Origin: Saprospiraceae bacterium
GTDB taxonomy: Bacteria > Bacteroidota > Bacteroidia > Chitinophagales > Saprospiraceae
Assembly: GCA_020630435.1 (NCBI GenBank)
Contig: JAHDBJ010000001.1
Location: forward strand, 124,001 to 188,000
Direction: 5' to 3'
Length of the DNA stretch: 64,000 nt
Positions 16,210 through 25,548 of the stretch are shown here, one piece after another. Within the stretch, counting starts at the first letter, position 1; every line of letters starts with the position of its first letter. The notes beneath the pieces were generated by a model, which was not told the DNA's origin, made no database searches, and worked only from the letters and a program-made list of their open reading frames with translations. A program made the position numbers and the translations under genes.

Positions 16210-18444
16210 ATCTTTGCTGCTCAATATTTTCTTACCTTTCAAATATTTGAGTGCTTCCGATAGAATAATGTCTCCTTCCTCTTTTATTCTTTTTAAATCA
16301 GACTTTACTAGAATATCGGGTTTATGCCCATCGTTGACTTCTCTATTTTCATAATTTAGTTCTTTCAAATCAGACCAAGAAAGCTCGTAGTTTCCAAGTA
16401 ATTTAACAGTCTTTTTTATACCTGATAGACCATTTGTTTTTTGACCAATCACAATGCCCAATTCATATTTTCTAACCAGCCTGATAAGTAATTCACAAAA
16501 TCGTTTAGAATAATTATCCACAAGAAATATCTTTTGAGCAGGTAAATAAGGAGCTTCTGCCATGACAGGCTTAAAGTTTTGTTGAACAATTGAATCTCTT
16601 TCATTATCAGGATAATGAATATCCGCAAAGCGATAAGCAGGATAATCAAAAGAGTCCTTTGTTAAATGCTGAAGGAGTTTATTTGGTTTCACATTGAAAC
16701 CGCCTCGCAGATCAAAAATGATAGCTTTGGCTTTTTTAAGTTTGCTTAAATGATGGTTGAACTCGCCAATCGTCATTGTAGATAGATTTAAATAATATAC
16801 ACCTTTTTCTTTTTCTTCAAAAGAAGGACGAATATTAGATAATAGAAAAGGGGTGGGAATACTATAGGTTAATTCAATATCAACTTCTTTATTTTCTCTT
16901 AGAAAAGTAAATGTTTTACTAGTATTTATATCATCTCTAGAAAGACTAAATTCAGTATGTACTTTTTTCCATGCTGCTGAGCCTGCTATGTTTTGACTGT
17001 TTTTATTAATAATTTTATCAATAGAAATCCCATCAATAGACAATAGTTGATCACCAACAAGCACCTGATCATCATCAGAATATACAGTATAAATATTATT
17101 GTCGTCTAGTTTTTGAAAAGAAATAGGAATATATCCTTTTTCTAATTCAAGTATTTTATTATCTAAAAAATTCATTGGACTTCCCGTTGCAAACAGCATC
17201 TCATCATAAATATCTTGAATAGGTTTTTGATTTTCTAAAATTGCTAAAAGTGCCTTGTCTAGCTCTAGTTCCCAAGCTTTCTTATCTTTGAGATCAGGAC
17301 AAAAATGTTGAAAAACATTCCAGATTAAAATGACATTAGCAATCTGTACATTTTGATCTTCTCGCTTTAATTCTCGTAAAATTATAGGGTAAATTTTTGC
17401 TTGAAGTTGTTCTAGAGAATAGGAGGAGGAAGCCGTAAAAGTACTATCGATATTTCCATATAATGCTAATGGAATCCAACAATTAATGTCTTCGCTTATA
17501 GATTGAGTAGTCACTTCACCATAATATGGATGTGAAAAACGCCAATTGTTTTTTTGTTGTTTTAATTCTAAAGCATAATTCGTTGAATCAATAAAACCAG
17601 AAGCAAAAATTGAATAGCTTCCTGAATGTAATTCCCAACCTTTGGGAATCGAATCTTGTATTTCAAAATTGTGATTATATATAGAAGACGGTGTCCATTG
17701 TTGTTTATCAGGACTAATATAAAGTTCAATATCATCTAAAAGAATATTGATGACTTTATTGGGTATTAATCTAAAAATAACAAAAGTTTCATTGGCATCT
17801 TTTTCAAATGTTCCACTCAATTCAATTGTTTTCCAATCATGGGGTATAAATTCATATTCATGTTTATGTCCATTTATTTGTATTAATCCTTTTCCTAAAA
17901 AAGTACTATCAGGAGCAGATATTTTTAGGTTTAATTTAAGAACGTAATGTTGGCCCTTTTTTACGGATTGTTGTAACATTTGATAAGCAGATGAAACATT
18001 TCTAGTAACATATCCGCTTCTTCTACTTCTTGTAAATTTCACATCTTCACTCAAATCAACACCATTAGTATGTGCCCAGGTATACAATTCCTTCTTTTCA
18101 GTTTCTTCTATTTCAGGTAAAACAGGAGGCTGTTTTCCTTCCCATAATAATGCCATAGAAGGTGCGACTGGAGAAAAAAGTTGTTCAAAACTTTGTTTCA
18201 ATCCCGTTTGACTTTTAACTTTTCTAATTTCTTTGATAGAATAAATTAAATGTTTATTCCAGTTAATGGTAGTATTTTCATGACTAGGATGAAAAAAACG
18301 AACCAAACCATGTAATTTAGCAAGTGACTTTAAATGTTTAGCTTGTTTTTTTTCTGAAATAAATCCACAATGATTGAAAGAGAATATAAAAATGAGAATA
18401 GTCATTATGGAAAGTACAATACTGATGGTGTATTTTTTTAACAT
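16198..18444 (-). CDS. S41 peptidase-like protein, catalytic Ser probably lost
   Basis: A 748-residue protein with an N-terminal hydrophobic anchor (residues 5-27). A beta-sandwich-like region (about 130-260) is followed by a helical part, a PDZ-like segment (LVGDQLLSIDGISIDKIINK, about 470-490) and an S41 core. The core keeps IIFDLRGGFN, and GQKTNGLSG near the usual Lys or Gly-rich loop. The segment where S41 enzymes carry Ser three residues before a Glu reads VDNYSKRFCELL, so Arg appears there. If the alignment is right it is a non-catalytic member. Otherwise it would be a tail-specific-protease-like enzyme of the periplasm or outer face. It overlaps the TM2 gene at its 3' end. Confidence 0.75.
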   Translation of the reverse strand: MLKKYTISIVLSIMTILIFIFSFNHCGFISEKKQAKHLKSLAKLHGLVRFFHPSHENTTINWNKHLIYSIKEIRKVKSQTGLKQSFEQLFSPVAPSMALLWEGKQPPVLPEIEETEKKELYTWAHTNGVDLSEDVKFTRSRRSGYVTRNVSSAYQMLQQSVKKGQHYVLKLNLKISAPDSTFLGKGLIQINGHKHEYEFIPHDWKTIELSGTFEKDANETFVIFRLIPNKVINILLDDIELYISPDKQQWTPSSIYNHNFEIQDSIPKGWELHSGSYSIFASGFIDSTNYALELKQQKNNWRFSHPYYGEVTTQSISEDINCWIPLALYGNIDSTFTASSSYSLEQLQAKIYPIILRELKREDQNVQIANVILIWNVFQHFCPDLKDKKAWELELDKALLAILENQKPIQDIYDEMLFATGSPMNFLDNKILELEKGYIPISFQKLDDNNIYTVYSDDDQVLVGDQLLSIDGISIDKIINKNSQNIAGSAAWKKVHTEFSLSRDDINTSKTFTFLRENKEVDIELTYSIPTPFLLSNIRPSFEEKEKGVYYLNLSTMTIGEFNHHLSKLKKAKAIIFDLRGGFNVKPNKLLQHLTKDSFDYPAYRFADIHYPDNERDSIVQQNFKPVMAEAPYLPAQKIFLVDNYSKRFCELLIRLVRKYELGIVIGQKTNGLSGIKKTVKLLGNYELSWSDLKELNYENREVNDGHKPDILVKSDLKRIKEEGDIILSEALKYLKGKKILSSKDLAQ

Positions 18445-18545
18445 GATATATCGAGTGATTAGAAAAATTAATATTGAGGGATAGATAAATGGTCAAATCA
18501 AAACTTAATTTACACTCGAATTCAATAAAAATCTTTAAAAAGAGC

Positions 18546-18553
18546 TACTTTTG
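18546..18553 (+). promoter_or_regulatory. -7 element TACTTTTG, distal promoter of the M20 gene
   Basis: GCTACTTTTG at 18544-18553 is a full TAnnTTTG match followed by CA. It occurs again 76 bp downstream. No matching -33 TTG was seen. Confidence 0.45.
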
Positions 18554-18621
18554 CAAATCATTAACAAGCAATTATCTCCTGTCTATTAAGAATCTATCAG
18601 ATTTTAGACAGTACCATACGC

Positions 18622-18629
18622 TACTTTTG
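18622..18629 (+). promoter_or_regulatory. -7 element TACTTTTG, proximal promoter of the M20 gene
   Basis: A second GCTACTTTTG (18620-18629) lies only 10 bp ahead of the annotated ATG 18640. If it is used, initiation at 18664 (MKKLLRLF) would be the better translation start. Confidence 0.35.
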
Positions 18630-18639
18630 ATTCATCTTA

Positions 18640-20133
18640 ATGACTTCCAATGAAAATAAACAGATGAAAAAATTATTAAGACTTTTTAAAAAAATACTGC
18701 TCTGGGGGCTTCTAGTTTTTTTATTGATATTAATATATAACACAATTACATTTTCATCTAAACAGATAGAAGTCAAGCCAATCAAGGAAGTGGAAATTTC
18801 AGATAGAGTTATTTCTAATCTTTCTAAAGCTATTCAAATCCCAACAATATCTTATTCGGGTTATGTAGATACACTTGCATTTTTGCAATTGGATAGTTTT
18901 ATCACATCTACGTTTGTTTTGGTAGATAGTCTTTTAGAAAAGCAGAAAGTTAATGGGATTAGTTTAGTTTATCAGTGGAAAGGAAAAAATCCACAATTAA
19001 AGCCTATTTTATTAACAGGACATATGGATGTTGTCCCTGTAGAAGAGTCAGGAAAGAAGAATTGGGAGCAGTCTCCATTCGCTGGTGTAGTCGATGAAGA
19101 ATATATTTGGGGAAGGGGAACACTAGACGATAAACTAGATGTAATCGGAATAATGGAAGCAGTTGAAGGATTATTGGCTGAAGAATATATTCCAGAAAGG
19201 ACGATTTGGTTTGCTTTTGGACATGATGAGGAAATCAATGGTGAGTATGGAGCAAAGTCTATTGCCAAAATGTTTGAGGAAAATAATATTTCCTTTGAAT
19301 ATGCGCTTGATGAAGGTTCTCTGATACTTGAAAATGCACTAGGGGGACTAGATGCACCACTCGCTATGATTGGTGTAGCAGAAAAAGGTTCAACTACCTT
19401 AACGTTATCTGTGCAACTTAAAGAAGGTGGGCATTCTTCTATGCCTCCTAGCGAAACAGCTATAGGTATTTTGAGTGAGGCTTTGGCAAAACTGGAAGAT
19501 AATCCACTCCCTGCTAGAATTGATGGAGCTACTCAAAATTTATTTGATCATGTAGGGCCAGAAATGGGGTTCTTATATAAAATCCTCTTTTCAAATCTTT
19601 GGTGTACAAAGAATTTATTGATTAACCGATTACAAAAAGATGGACCTTCTAATGCGATGATTCGAACAACAACAGCTTTGACAATGATAAGAGGAGGGAT
19701 AAAAGAAAATGTATTACCAACAACAGCTTCAGCTAAAGTAAATTTTCGTATCTTGCCCGGCGATACTTATGAAAGCGTCAGAGATTATGTCAAAAATGTT
19801 ATTGATGATGAAAGAGTATTAGTTAGTGTTGATAAAAAATTAACAAGTAATCCTTCAAAAGTGTCAAGTGCGGATGCTTATGGTTTTAAGGTTATCCAAA
19901 AAACAATTAAAGAAGTATTCCCTAACGTTGTTGTTGCTCCATCATTAGTTATTGCAGCTACTGATGGAAGACATTATAAATCGGTTGCGGAAAATACCTA
20001 CCGCTTTACGCCTATCCAAATTACAAAACCTGATCTAAAAAGAATTCACGGTATGAATGAACGCCTAAGTATTAGTGAATATAAAAGATGTATTCGTTTT
20101 TATAGACAGTTGATTCTAAATAGTTGTAAATAA
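18640..20133 (+). CDS. M20-family metallopeptidase (carboxypeptidase S / PM20D1-like)
   Basis: A 497-residue protein with one N-terminal membrane anchor (LLWGLLVFLLILIYNTITF, about residues 20-38). Met9 (ATG 18664) is a possible start that leaves the anchor intact. The zinc-ligand motifs of M20 enzymes follow in order: LLTGHMDVVPV, GRGTLDDKLDVIG, FGHDEEINGEYGA, and later AATDGRHYKSVA. The dimerisation lid is near residues 240-370. Family members remove C-terminal residues or cleave N-acyl amino acids. The anchor places the catalytic domain outside the cytoplasmic membrane. It is transcribed divergently from the S41-like gene. Confidence 0.9.
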   Translation: MTSNENKQMKKLLRLFKKILLWGLLVFLLILIYNTITFSSKQIEVKPIKEVEISDRVISNLSKAIQIPTISYSGYVDTLAFLQLDSFITSTFVLVDSLLEKQKVNGISLVYQWKGKNPQLKPILLTGHMDVVPVEESGKKNWEQSPFAGVVDEEYIWGRGTLDDKLDVIGIMEAVEGLLAEEYIPERTIWFAFGHDEEINGEYGAKSIAKMFEENNISFEYALDEGSLILENALGGLDAPLAMIGVAEKGSTTLTLSVQLKEGGHSSMPPSETAIGILSEALAKLEDNPLPARIDGATQNLFDHVGPEMGFLYKILFSNLWCTKNLLINRLQKDGPSNAMIRTTTALTMIRGGIKENVLPTTASAKVNFRILPGDTYESVRDYVKNVIDDERVLVSVDKKLTSNPSKVSSADAYGFKVIQKTIKEVFPNVVVAPSLVIAATDGRHYKSVAENTYRFTPIQITKPDLKRIHGMNERLSISEYKRCIRFYRQLILNSCK

Positions 20134-20203
20134 TTTTTTTAATTAATAGAACGCATCCATTTTTCTATATTTATATAGGCTTTAAAATATATAATATAAA
20201 TAG

Positions 20204-22657
20204 ATGAAAGTATTAAAATTTGGTGGCTCGTCAGTAGCCAAACCCGAACGTATCAGACAAATAGTAGAAATTTTAAAAAAATACTATAGTCGTGGAGATA
20301 AATTTACGGTTGTATTTTCTGCCTTTGGTGGGATTACAGATTCTTTGATTTCAATGAGTGAGTTAGCTGCAAAAGGCGATGAAAAGTATAAAGAACCTTT
20401 AAAAGAATTTAAAGAAAGGCATATTGCAGCGGCTAAAGAGTTGCTTCAAGGTGATTACCTAGATAAAGCCTTACCAGATTTAGAAGAAAACCATCAAAGT
20501 TTAGAAAATTTACTTCAGGGTATTTTCTTAGTTCGAGAAGCATCTCCTAGGACTATGGATTATGTTCTTAGTTTTGGAGAGCGTAATTCTGCATACATTA
20601 TATCCCAGACCTTGAGTCAGAATGGTATACGTTCTAGCTATTTGGACGCTCGAAAAATTATTAAAACTGATAAAAGTTTTTTAAGTGCGAAAGTCGATTT
20701 TAAATTGACGTATAAAAAAATTAAAGAACACTATAATCAGCATCCTGAAGTACAAGTCGCCACAGGATTCATTGCTTCTGCCAAAGGTGGACTAACAACA
20801 ACATTAGGAAGAGGTGGTTCAGATTATACGGCTTCATTAATTGCCGCTGGACTTAGTGCAAGTGCGATAGAAATTTGGACGGATGTAGATGGTGTAATGA
20901 CTGCCGATCCGAGAAAAGTGAAAAAAGCATTTACAATGCCAAGCATGACTTATGCTGAAGCAATGGAAATGTCGCATTTTGGAGCGAAAGTAATTTATCC
21001 GCCAACACTTCAACCAGCACTCAAGAAAAAAATTCCACTATGGATCAAAAATACATTTAATCCTGATTTTGAAGGAACGCTCGTTTCTGATAAAAAAGAT
21101 CCGCATGGTCATGCGGTTAAAGGAATTTCTTCTATAAGTGAGGTTGCTCTATTAACGTTATCAGGTTCAGGGCTTTTTGGTGTTCCTGGAATTGCAGGGC
21201 GTTTATTTGGAGGATTGGCTCAAGCCAAAATTAACATCATTTTAATTACACAAGGTTCTTCAGAGCATTCGATTAGTTTCGCTGTTCAACCTAAATTTGC
21301 AAAGGCAGCAAAAAAACAAATTGAAAAAGATTTTGAATTTGAAATTCAATCGGGATTAGTTGATCCTGTTCAAGTAGAAGATGATTTAGCTGTTGTTGCA
21401 GCTATTGGTGAAAATATGCGTTATCGACCAGGTATCTCTGGTCGTTTGTTTAGTGCTTTGGGAAAAAATGGTGTGAATATTATTGCAATAGCTCAAGGTT
21501 CTTCTGAATTAAATATTTCAACCGTTATTCAAAAAGAAGATGAGCGAAAAGCCTTGAATGCAATGCATGAAGCATTCTTCTTATCAGATACAAAAGTACT
21601 ACATATATATATGGTAGGCGTAGGCTTGATTGGTGGTACATTGATTAAACAAATCAAGGAACAAGCTGCTTTCCTTAAAGAACAGCGTTCATTAGAAATC
21701 AAGATTGTTGGGTTGAGCAATAGCAAGAAAATGATTTTTGATGAAAATGGTTTAGATCTAGATTCTTGGAAAGAGGATTTGAACAATTCGGATCATTCTA
21801 TGAATATGTCTGAGTACATCAATAAGATGGATGAATTGAATTTACAAAATGCTGTATTTATTGATAATACGGCAAGTGATGATGTAGCGAATTATTATGA
21901 GGCTATTTTGGATTTGAGTATTTCTATATCTACTCCTAACAAAATTGCTACATCTTCTGAGTATTTGCACTACCAAAGGCTGAAACAATTGGCTCAACAT
22001 AGAGGTGTTCAATTTATGTATGAAACGAATGTAGGAGCGGGACTTCCTGTGATAACTACACTAAGTGATTTGATAAATAGTGGCGATCGTATTTTAAAAA
22101 TAGAAGGGGTACTTTCGGGTTCATTATCTTTTATTTTTAATTCATTTAAAGAAGGAGTGAACTTTAGTGATATTGTGAAAGAAGCACAAGAGCTAGGATA
22201 TACAGAACCTGATCCTAGAACGGACTTGTCAGGAATGGATGTTCGTAGGAAATTGATTATTCTGGCTAGGGAAACAGGTTTGCCACTAGAAGGAAAAGAT
22301 GTGAAAATAGAAAGTATCTTACCAAAGGCTTGTATGGAGGCTTCAGATGTTCCTTCATTTTTTGAAGAGGTAGAAAAAGCAAATTCCATTTTTGAAGAAA
22401 AAAGAGAGCAAGCAGCTAAGGCTGGTAAAGTTCTAAGAATGATTGCTACACTTGATGAAGGCAAAGCAAGTATTGGTTTAAAGGCGGTAGATGTTAATCA
22501 TCCTTTTTATTCCTTGAGTGGAAGTGATAACATGATTGTCTTTACAACAGATAGATATAAAGAACGTCCTTTGGTAATTCGTGGCCCTGGAGCAGGAGCT
22601 GAAGTTACAGCAGCAGGAGTATTTGCTGAAATTATTAAGATTAGTAATATTTTTTAA
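20204..22657 (+). CDS. thrA: bifunctional aspartate kinase / homoserine dehydrogenase
   Basis: An 817-residue fusion. The aspartate kinase domain occupies residues 1-295 (MKVLKFGGSSVA at the start, TLGRGGSDYTASLIAAGL near 206). Two ACT-type regulatory segments follow (about 310-460), including GRLFSALGKNGVNIIAIAQG. The homoserine dehydrogenase domain begins with VGVGLIGGTLIKQI and contains GVLSGSLSFIFN and EPDPRTDLSGMDVRRKL. It performs the first and third steps from aspartate toward threonine and methionine, probably with threonine feedback on the ACT part. thrB begins right at the base after its stop codon. The asd gene for the middle step is not in the window. Confidence 0.97.
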   Translation: MKVLKFGGSSVAKPERIRQIVEILKKYYSRGDKFTVVFSAFGGITDSLISMSELAAKGDEKYKEPLKEFKERHIAAAKELLQGDYLDKALPDLEENHQSLENLLQGIFLVREASPRTMDYVLSFGERNSAYIISQTLSQNGIRSSYLDARKIIKTDKSFLSAKVDFKLTYKKIKEHYNQHPEVQVATGFIASAKGGLTTTLGRGGSDYTASLIAAGLSASAIEIWTDVDGVMTADPRKVKKAFTMPSMTYAEAMEMSHFGAKVIYPPTLQPALKKKIPLWIKNTFNPDFEGTLVSDKKDPHGHAVKGISSISEVALLTLSGSGLFGVPGIAGRLFGGLAQAKINIILITQGSSEHSISFAVQPKFAKAAKKQIEKDFEFEIQSGLVDPVQVEDDLAVVAAIGENMRYRPGISGRLFSALGKNGVNIIAIAQGSSELNISTVIQKEDERKALNAMHEAFFLSDTKVLHIYMVGVGLIGGTLIKQIKEQAAFLKEQRSLEIKIVGLSNSKKMIFDENGLDLDSWKEDLNNSDHSMNMSEYINKMDELNLQNAVFIDNTASDDVANYYEAILDLSISISTPNKIATSSEYLHYQRLKQLAQHRGVQFMYETNVGAGLPVITTLSDLINSGDRILKIEGVLSGSLSFIFNSFKEGVNFSDIVKEAQELGYTEPDPRTDLSGMDVRRKLIILARETGLPLEGKDVKIESILPKACMEASDVPSFFEEVEKANSIFEEKREQAAKAGKVLRMIATLDEGKASIGLKAVDVNHPFYSLSGSDNMIVFTTDRYKERPLVIRGPGAGAEVTAAGVFAEIIKISNIF

Positions 22658-23596
22658 ATGAGTCAGAAATCAGGTATTAAAGTTTTTGCTCCAGCAACCG
22701 TAGCTAATGTAGCGGTGGGGTTCGATATTTTAGGCTTTGCTATTGATAAACCTGGAGACGAAATAGTTGTACGTTTTGCTGATCGTAAAGGTTTAACTAT
22801 AACTGAAATAACAGGAGCAAAAGGAAAGCTTCCTTATGATGTGTATAAAAATACGGCAAGCTTTTCTGCACAGAAATTCTTAGAACATATAGGGGAAGGA
22901 GATAGAGGTATAGAAATGGAAGTTCATAAGAAAATGCCATTCAGTAGTGGACTAGGATCAAGTGCTGCTAGTGCAGTAGCTGGCGTTTTTGCAGTAAATG
23001 CTTTATTAGGTTCACCATATACAAAAAAAGAATTATTGCATTTTGCTGTACTAGGAGAGGAGTTGGCTGATGGAGCGTATCATGCAGATAATGTTGCACC
23101 TTCATTATTTGGAGGAATTACCTTCATCCGAAATAATCGAGATTTAGATGTTCATCGTATTCCCGTTCCCAATGGTTTGTATGCAACAGTATTATATCCT
23201 CATGTAGCTATTAAAACAGCGGATGCTAGAGCAGTCTTAAGTGATACAACGTCATTAAAGAAACATATTGAACAAAATGGAAATTTAGGCGGATTAATCA
23301 TTGGACTTTTTAATTCAGATTTTGAATTGATTAAACGTTCTTTATCGGATGTAATTGTTGAACCTCAACGAAAGCAATTGATACCTGGGTTCGATAAGGT
23401 AAAAACTGCAGCACTTCAAGCTGGTGTATTAGGTTGTAGTATTTCTGGAGCAGGACCTTCTATCTTTGCTTTAAGTAATAATAGTCTTATTGCGGAAAAT
23501 GCAGGTGAGGCAATGCAGAAAGTTTTTACAGATTTAAAAATTGAATCTCAGCTATTTGTTTCTCCCATTAATAAAGAAGGGGCAATTCGTTATTAA
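22658..23596 (+). CDS. thrB: homoserine kinase
   Basis: A 312-residue GHMP-family kinase. Motifs are visible: VFAPATVANVAVGFDILGFA at the start, the ATP-binding MPFSSGLGSSAASAVAGVFA near residue 90, and GCSISGAGPSIFAL near residue 258. It phosphorylates homoserine on its side-chain hydroxyl, giving the substrate of threonine synthase. It begins on the base after the thrA stop, so the two must be co-translated or tightly coupled. An intrinsic terminator-like hairpin lies between thrB and thrC. Confidence 0.96.
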   Translation: MSQKSGIKVFAPATVANVAVGFDILGFAIDKPGDEIVVRFADRKGLTITEITGAKGKLPYDVYKNTASFSAQKFLEHIGEGDRGIEMEVHKKMPFSSGLGSSAASAVAGVFAVNALLGSPYTKKELLHFAVLGEELADGAYHADNVAPSLFGGITFIRNNRDLDVHRIPVPNGLYATVLYPHVAIKTADARAVLSDTTSLKKHIEQNGNLGGLIIGLFNSDFELIKRSLSDVIVEPQRKQLIPGFDKVKTAALQAGVLGCSISGAGPSIFALSNNSLIAENAGEAMQKVFTDLKIESQLFVSPINKEGAIRY

Positions 23597-23634
23597 TAGA
23601 TAATTCAGATATTATAAAAATGATAATTATAATG

Positions 23635-23670
23635 AACTTCCGAAGACACACATGTTTTCGGAAGTTTTTA
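23635..23670 (+). terminator. hairpin between thrB and thrC
   Basis: AACTTCCGAA (23635-23644) pairs with TTCGGAAGTT (23657-23666), a perfect 10-bp stem with a 12-base loop, followed by TTTA. It ends 14 bp ahead of thrC. It could be a partial terminator that lowers thrC expression, or a processing site. Confidence 0.65.
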
Positions 23671-23683
23671 AAATATAAACAAA

Positions 23684-24985
23684 ATGAAACTCTATAGTAC
23701 AAAAAATAAAGAGCAATTTTTTTCTTTGCAAGAAGCTGTTTTGAAAGGACTTCCAGATGATAATGGATTATTTATGCCTGAAGAAATACCAGAATTGCCA
23801 AAGGAATTTATTGATAATCTTGAAAATTATTCTTTTCAAGAAATTGCATTTATCATTTGTAAACATTTATTTAAAGGAGTTATTCCTGAAAATGATTTAA
23901 AATCTTTAGTAGAAAATGCAATAAATTTTACTGCTCCTGTTGTATCCCTTGATGAGAATATTCATGTTTTAGAATTATTTCATGGTCCGTCTTTAGCATT
24001 TAAAGACTTTGGTGCAAGATTTATGGCTCAGTTAATGAGTTATTTTAATCGAGGAAACGATAGAGAGTTGGTTATTTTAGTAGCAACTTCTGGAGATACG
24101 GGTGGGGCAGTAGCAGCAGGGTTTTATAAGACACTAGGGATAAAAGTAGTAATATTATATCCTAGTGGTAAAGTGAGTGATTTGCAAGAAAAACAATTGA
24201 CTACTCTAGGGCATAATATAGCTGCTTTAGAAGTTGAAGGAACTTTCGATGATTGTCAAGCTCTAGTGAAAAAAGCCTTTTTGGATAAAGAACTAAATAG
24301 AGCAGTACGTCTTACCTCTGCAAATTCAATCAATATTGCTAGGTTAATCCCTCAGTCTTTTTATTATTTTGAAGCCTATAAACAAATTAAGAACAAGTCT
24401 AAACCTATAGTCTTTACCGTGCCTAGTGGTAATTTTGGAAATTTAACCGCTGGATTATTCGCTAAAAAAATGGGATTACCTATAGCTCATTTTGTAGCAG
24501 CAACGAATATTAATGATGTTGTTCCGGAATATTTAGAGTCTGGTATTTATACACCAAGACCTTCTTCACCTACTATTTCTAATGCAATGGATGTTGGTGC
24601 TCCTTCTAATTTTGCTAGGATGTTAGATTTATATTGTTCTTCGAAGAACGTTATGACGGATGAAATTGCTGGTTATCGGTTTACAGATGAAGAAACAAGA
24701 CAAGGAATAAAAGAAGTTTTTGATAAATATAACTACATAATAGATCCACATGGAGCGGTTGGATATTTAGCTAATAAAGCGTTTCTTAAAGAAAATCCTA
24801 CAATGCAAGGAATTATATTAGAAACAGCACATCCTTCTAAATTCATAGGCGAAGTAGAGGATACATTAAAAACGAAGGTTGATATACCAGAAAGATTGGC
24901 TATTTTAAAGGATAAAGAAAAGGAAGCTACCTCAATTGGAATAGAATTTAATCCTTTTAAATCGTGGATAATGGGGAATTATTAA
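23684..24985 (+). CDS. thrC: threonine synthase
   Basis: A 433-residue PLP enzyme of the type found in thrABC operons. The Lys-bearing segment is FHGPSLAFKDFGARFMAQL (near residue 103). Others are ATSGDTGGAVAAGF (near 142) and the phosphate-binding VPSGNFGNLTAGLFA (near 246). It converts O-phosphohomoserine to threonine. It is 87 bp after thrB with a hairpin in between. Its stop codon overlaps the stop of the convergent DUF6702 gene in a shared TTAA (24982-24985). A perfect 14-bp palindrome, GTTCTTCGAAGAAC (24636-24649), lies inside the coding region and recurs upstream of the DUF6702 gene. Confidence 0.96.
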   Translation: MKLYSTKNKEQFFSLQEAVLKGLPDDNGLFMPEEIPELPKEFIDNLENYSFQEIAFIICKHLFKGVIPENDLKSLVENAINFTAPVVSLDENIHVLELFHGPSLAFKDFGARFMAQLMSYFNRGNDRELVILVATSGDTGGAVAAGFYKTLGIKVVILYPSGKVSDLQEKQLTTLGHNIAALEVEGTFDDCQALVKKAFLDKELNRAVRLTSANSINIARLIPQSFYYFEAYKQIKNKSKPIVFTVPSGNFGNLTAGLFAKKMGLPIAHFVAATNINDVVPEYLESGIYTPRPSSPTISNAMDVGAPSNFARMLDLYCSSKNVMTDEIAGYRFTDEETRQGIKEVFDKYNYIIDPHGAVGYLANKAFLKENPTMQGIILETAHPSKFIGEVEDTLKTKVDIPERLAILKDKEKEATSIGIEFNPFKSWIMGNY

Positions 24986-25455
24986 AATACTGCACTATCT
25001 ATTGTGTAGCCTTTTTGAAATAATAAACTCTTTTTTTGGCCTTGTTTGTTTATACGAACAAGGTTTTTTTGTTCTTCATGGGTTGAAATCAGTAATTCAT
25101 TTTTAAGTTCTATCTGATTAAAATCCTGAATATTTATCACTTCAATATAACACCAGATAGCATCTTCTTCATATTCTCTTCCTAAGAATCTCCATTCTTT
25201 TGTATCTTGATCAACTGAAATACTGAAATATTTTTGGAAATACATATACATCAATTCAGTACTTTCTTCAATTTCTTTTATTGTATTTAGATGTGTTTGC
25301 TTTAAACTTTCTTCTTTTAATGCTTTTTCAAAGTCATCAATAAATAACTTTATAGAGATTTCTAGAGTTTTAGCTTCATCATTGAAGTCGATTTGAGTCA
25401 CACTAATATAGAAATTATGGACTATTGCCGTCATTAAAATATAGAAGTAATTCAT
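24982..25455 (-). CDS. DUF6702 family protein
   Basis: A 157-residue protein with the family-like start HNFYISVTQIDFNDEAKTLE, ISIKLFIDDFEKAL near residue 30, and an aromatic middle part. Members are usually found beside HupE/UreJ-like and M1-peptidase genes in Bacteroidota, and the same neighbours are present here. The function is unknown. The N terminus (MNYFYILMTAIVH) is only weakly hydrophobic, so export is uncertain. It is divergent from hupE; the 173-bp gap between them holds a 20-bp palindrome and a possible promoter for the hupE side. It converges on thrC with a 4-base overlap. Confidence 0.72.
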   Translation of the reverse strand: MNYFYILMTAIVHNFYISVTQIDFNDEAKTLEISIKLFIDDFEKALKEESLKQTHLNTIKEIEESTELMYMYFQKYFSISVDQDTKEWRFLGREYEEDAIWCYIEVINIQDFNQIELKNELLISTHEEQKNLVRINKQGQKKSLLFQKGYTIDSAVF

Positions 25456-25477
25456 TGTTTAGCTTATTATTATATAG

Positions 25478-25497
25478 AATGTTCTTCGAAGAACATT
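25478..25497. promoter_or_regulatory. perfect 20-bp palindrome upstream of the DUF6702 gene
   Basis: AATGTTCTTCGAAGAACATT is identical to its reverse complement. It lies 23 bp upstream of the DUF6702 start, where an operator would sit. The inner 14 bases also occur inside thrC (24636-24649). Confidence 0.5.
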
Positions 25498-25540
25498 GAT
25501 TTTTAAAGTTGGTTTGTCAAAAAATGAACAAAAAAGATGC

Positions 25541-25548
25541 TAATTTTG
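25541..25548 (+). promoter_or_regulatory. -7 element TAATTTTG, possible promoter of hupE and the M1 peptidase
   Basis: A full TAnnTTTG match followed by CAG. A TTTG at 25513-25516 lies 24 bases upstream, longer than the usual 19-21. It overlaps the region of the GTCAAAAAATGAAC motif (25516-25529). Confidence 0.42.

Noticed and set aside
16514-16522. Exact TTATCCACA inside the S41-like gene
   Set aside because: Single isolated site within coding sequence, with no neighbours or AT-rich gap. Expected by chance about once per window.
22009-22464. 151-residue open frame on the minus strand inside thrA
   Set aside because: Antisense frame of a well-conserved gene; composition (Ser/Pro-rich) is typical of a shadow frame.
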